DNA from: Collimonas fungivorans | Lineage (GTDB): Bacteria; Pseudomonadota; Gammaproteobacteria; Burkholderiales; Burkholderiaceae_D | Reading direction: 5' to 3' | Length of the DNA stretch: 64,000 bases | Assembly (NCBI RefSeq): GCF_001584145.1 | Contig: NZ_CP013232.1 | Location: forward strand, 5,394,001 to 5,458,000 | Shown here: positions 63,108 to 64,000 of the stretch, piece by piece | How positions within the stretch are numbered: the stretch's first letter is position 1 | Layout of the letters: each line of letters begins with the position of its first letter | The notes under the pieces: model-generated | Database searches by the model: none | Seen by the model: only the letters and a program-made list of their open reading frames with translations | What the model was told of the DNA's origin: nothing | Program-made: the position numbers and the translations under genes

Positions 63108-63944
63108 CTAGCTTACCAGTCCGGTATAACGCGACAGCGCAAAAAAATGCTCTTTCGCGCTATCCAGCGGCGTACCTGGCCCTTCTTCATGGAAGCCGTT
63201 GCACCACGCGAAATAAGCCATTTTCAAGTGCGGCAACAGTTCGGAGCCGGGATTGCGCGCCAACGCCATCGCAGCGAGTATCGCTTTGGCGGGAATGGTT
63301 GCCCGGCATGCGCCGGCTGGTAATGGCTCGGCCATTTCGGTGCGTTCATGCGCAGGCAGCATGCGCTGCGCGAGTTCGGCGGTTTCATCGATATTGCGCG
63401 GCAGCGGCATATCGAGCGGAGCGACCGCGATCAGATAGTTGGCAGCCCGCAGCGCCTGCTTTTCGGCCTCGCGTCGAATACTGGATGAATCCGGCCTGAC
63501 GCCCCGCACTGGCGCTTCAAGCAACATACTCAAGGCAGCTTCACCGGTGACGCTGCCTGCCAGCATACGCGCCAGGTGAAAGGCATCCCCCGCAGCCGCA
63601 AGCGGCTTGCGCGCCAGGATCAGACCATGCAGGGCCGCCAGCGCCGCGCCACAGTTGCTGCCGAAAAGCAGATTCAGCTTACGCACAACACATTCCAGAC
63701 GCCGTCCCGCCGCGAGACCCTTGGCGCCAGCCGCATCGCATGAGGTATCGAGCCGCGCATGCAACAGGTCAGCCATCTCGCGAACACTGCCGAACCGCGC
63801 AATAGCGCCGCCCGGATTAAACAGGGCTGATATCGTTGCCTCGACATCCGCCTCGGGAAGGATGGCCGCGATCGGGACAGCCGTTGCCGTGCCGCCGGCG
63901 GAGCGCTGGCGCGATGAGAGATGTAAGGACATAGCGATCGCCAT
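63108..63944 (-). CDS. Hypothetical helical protein (278 aa)
   Basis: This 278-aa Ala/Leu-rich, wholly helical protein has no signal peptide and no recognised motif. An ATG at 63932 is an alternative start, and neither start has a clear ribosome site. It lies next to the fragments and near the right edge. The composition resembles cytoplasmic accessory proteins of type III clusters, but I cannot assign it. Confidence 0.55.
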   Translation of the reverse strand: MAIAMSLHLSSRQRSAGGTATAVPIAAILPEADVEATISALFNPGGAIARFGSVREMADLLHARLDTSCDAAGAKGLAAGRRLECVVRKLNLLFGSNCGAALAALHGLILARKPLAAAGDAFHLARMLAGSVTGEAALSMLLEAPVRGVRPDSSSIRREAEKQALRAANYLIAVAPLDMPLPRNIDETAELAQRMLPAHERTEMAEPLPAGACRATIPAKAILAAMALARNPGSELLPHLKMAYFAWCNGFHEEGPGTPLDSAKEHFFALSRYTGLVS

Positions 63945-64000
63945 AAGAAGTCGAGAAAGTATTCCTGAGCAAGTAGAAATATCGTTGCAAGTACGGTTTT

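Overview
The window is bacterial, GC-rich chromosomal DNA. Its gene content and order (argS / SPOR-domain gene / dsbA, rnk, rdgC, cstA-ybdD, the YqjD/YqjE set, a c5-type cytochrome) point to a betaproteobacterium of the Burkholderiales. Oxalobacteraceae such as Collimonas or Herbaspirillum is my best guess; this rests on protein character only, without a database search.

Layout. 1-7,100: housekeeping genes (metallo-hydrolase, LysE exporter, SDR, DsbA, SPOR protein, ArgS, nitroreductase). 7,130-14,830: a type VI secretion 'vgrG module' read leftwards, with vgrG, then a LysM + lytic-transglycosylase-like effector, then an overlapping exported protein that is probably its immunity protein, then four more small exported genes in AT-rich DNA and the debris of a fifth. 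14,970-35,230: core genes, including a DMT transporter, an MGDG-synthase-like glycosyltransferase, a GntR regulator with an A-tract-rich 21-bp coding repeat, the carbon-starvation transporter CstA with YbdD and a divergent two-component system, Rep helicase, RdgC, a diguanylate cyclase, tRNA-Asp and tRNA-Val, Rnk, the DUF883/YqjE/YqjK cluster, an OmpA lipoprotein and a cytochrome c.

35,428-64,000: an accessory island beginning at tRNA-Arg(CCG), whose 3' end is repeated as an exact 35-bp copy 1.37 kb downstream. The island carries no type III secretion apparatus genes in this window but holds what looks like its cargo and control: three small CesT-like chaperones, four large proteins with Ser/Pro/Arg-rich N-termini and no signal peptide (592, 727, 905 and 610 aa; candidate effectors or translocators), a 359-aa SET-domain protein (a eukaryote-like lysine methyltransferase fold), an IagB/IpgF-type lytic transglycosylase, an HrpG-like OmpR-family regulator, and a very large beta-propeller sensor histidine kinase. 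It also holds an autotransporter and several wrecks: a second autotransporter N-terminus, an NmrA-like gene, an ECF sigma factor and a GntR regulator. I infer that the island serves a type III secretion system whose structural genes lie beyond the right edge.

The most interesting items are the SET-domain protein in this setting, the chaperone/effector pairs, a 5' leader hairpin that may hide the Shine-Dalgarno site of the HrpG-like regulator, a palindromic motif shared upstream of the propeller kinase and of one effector, and the VI effector/immunity array with its decayed duplicate.
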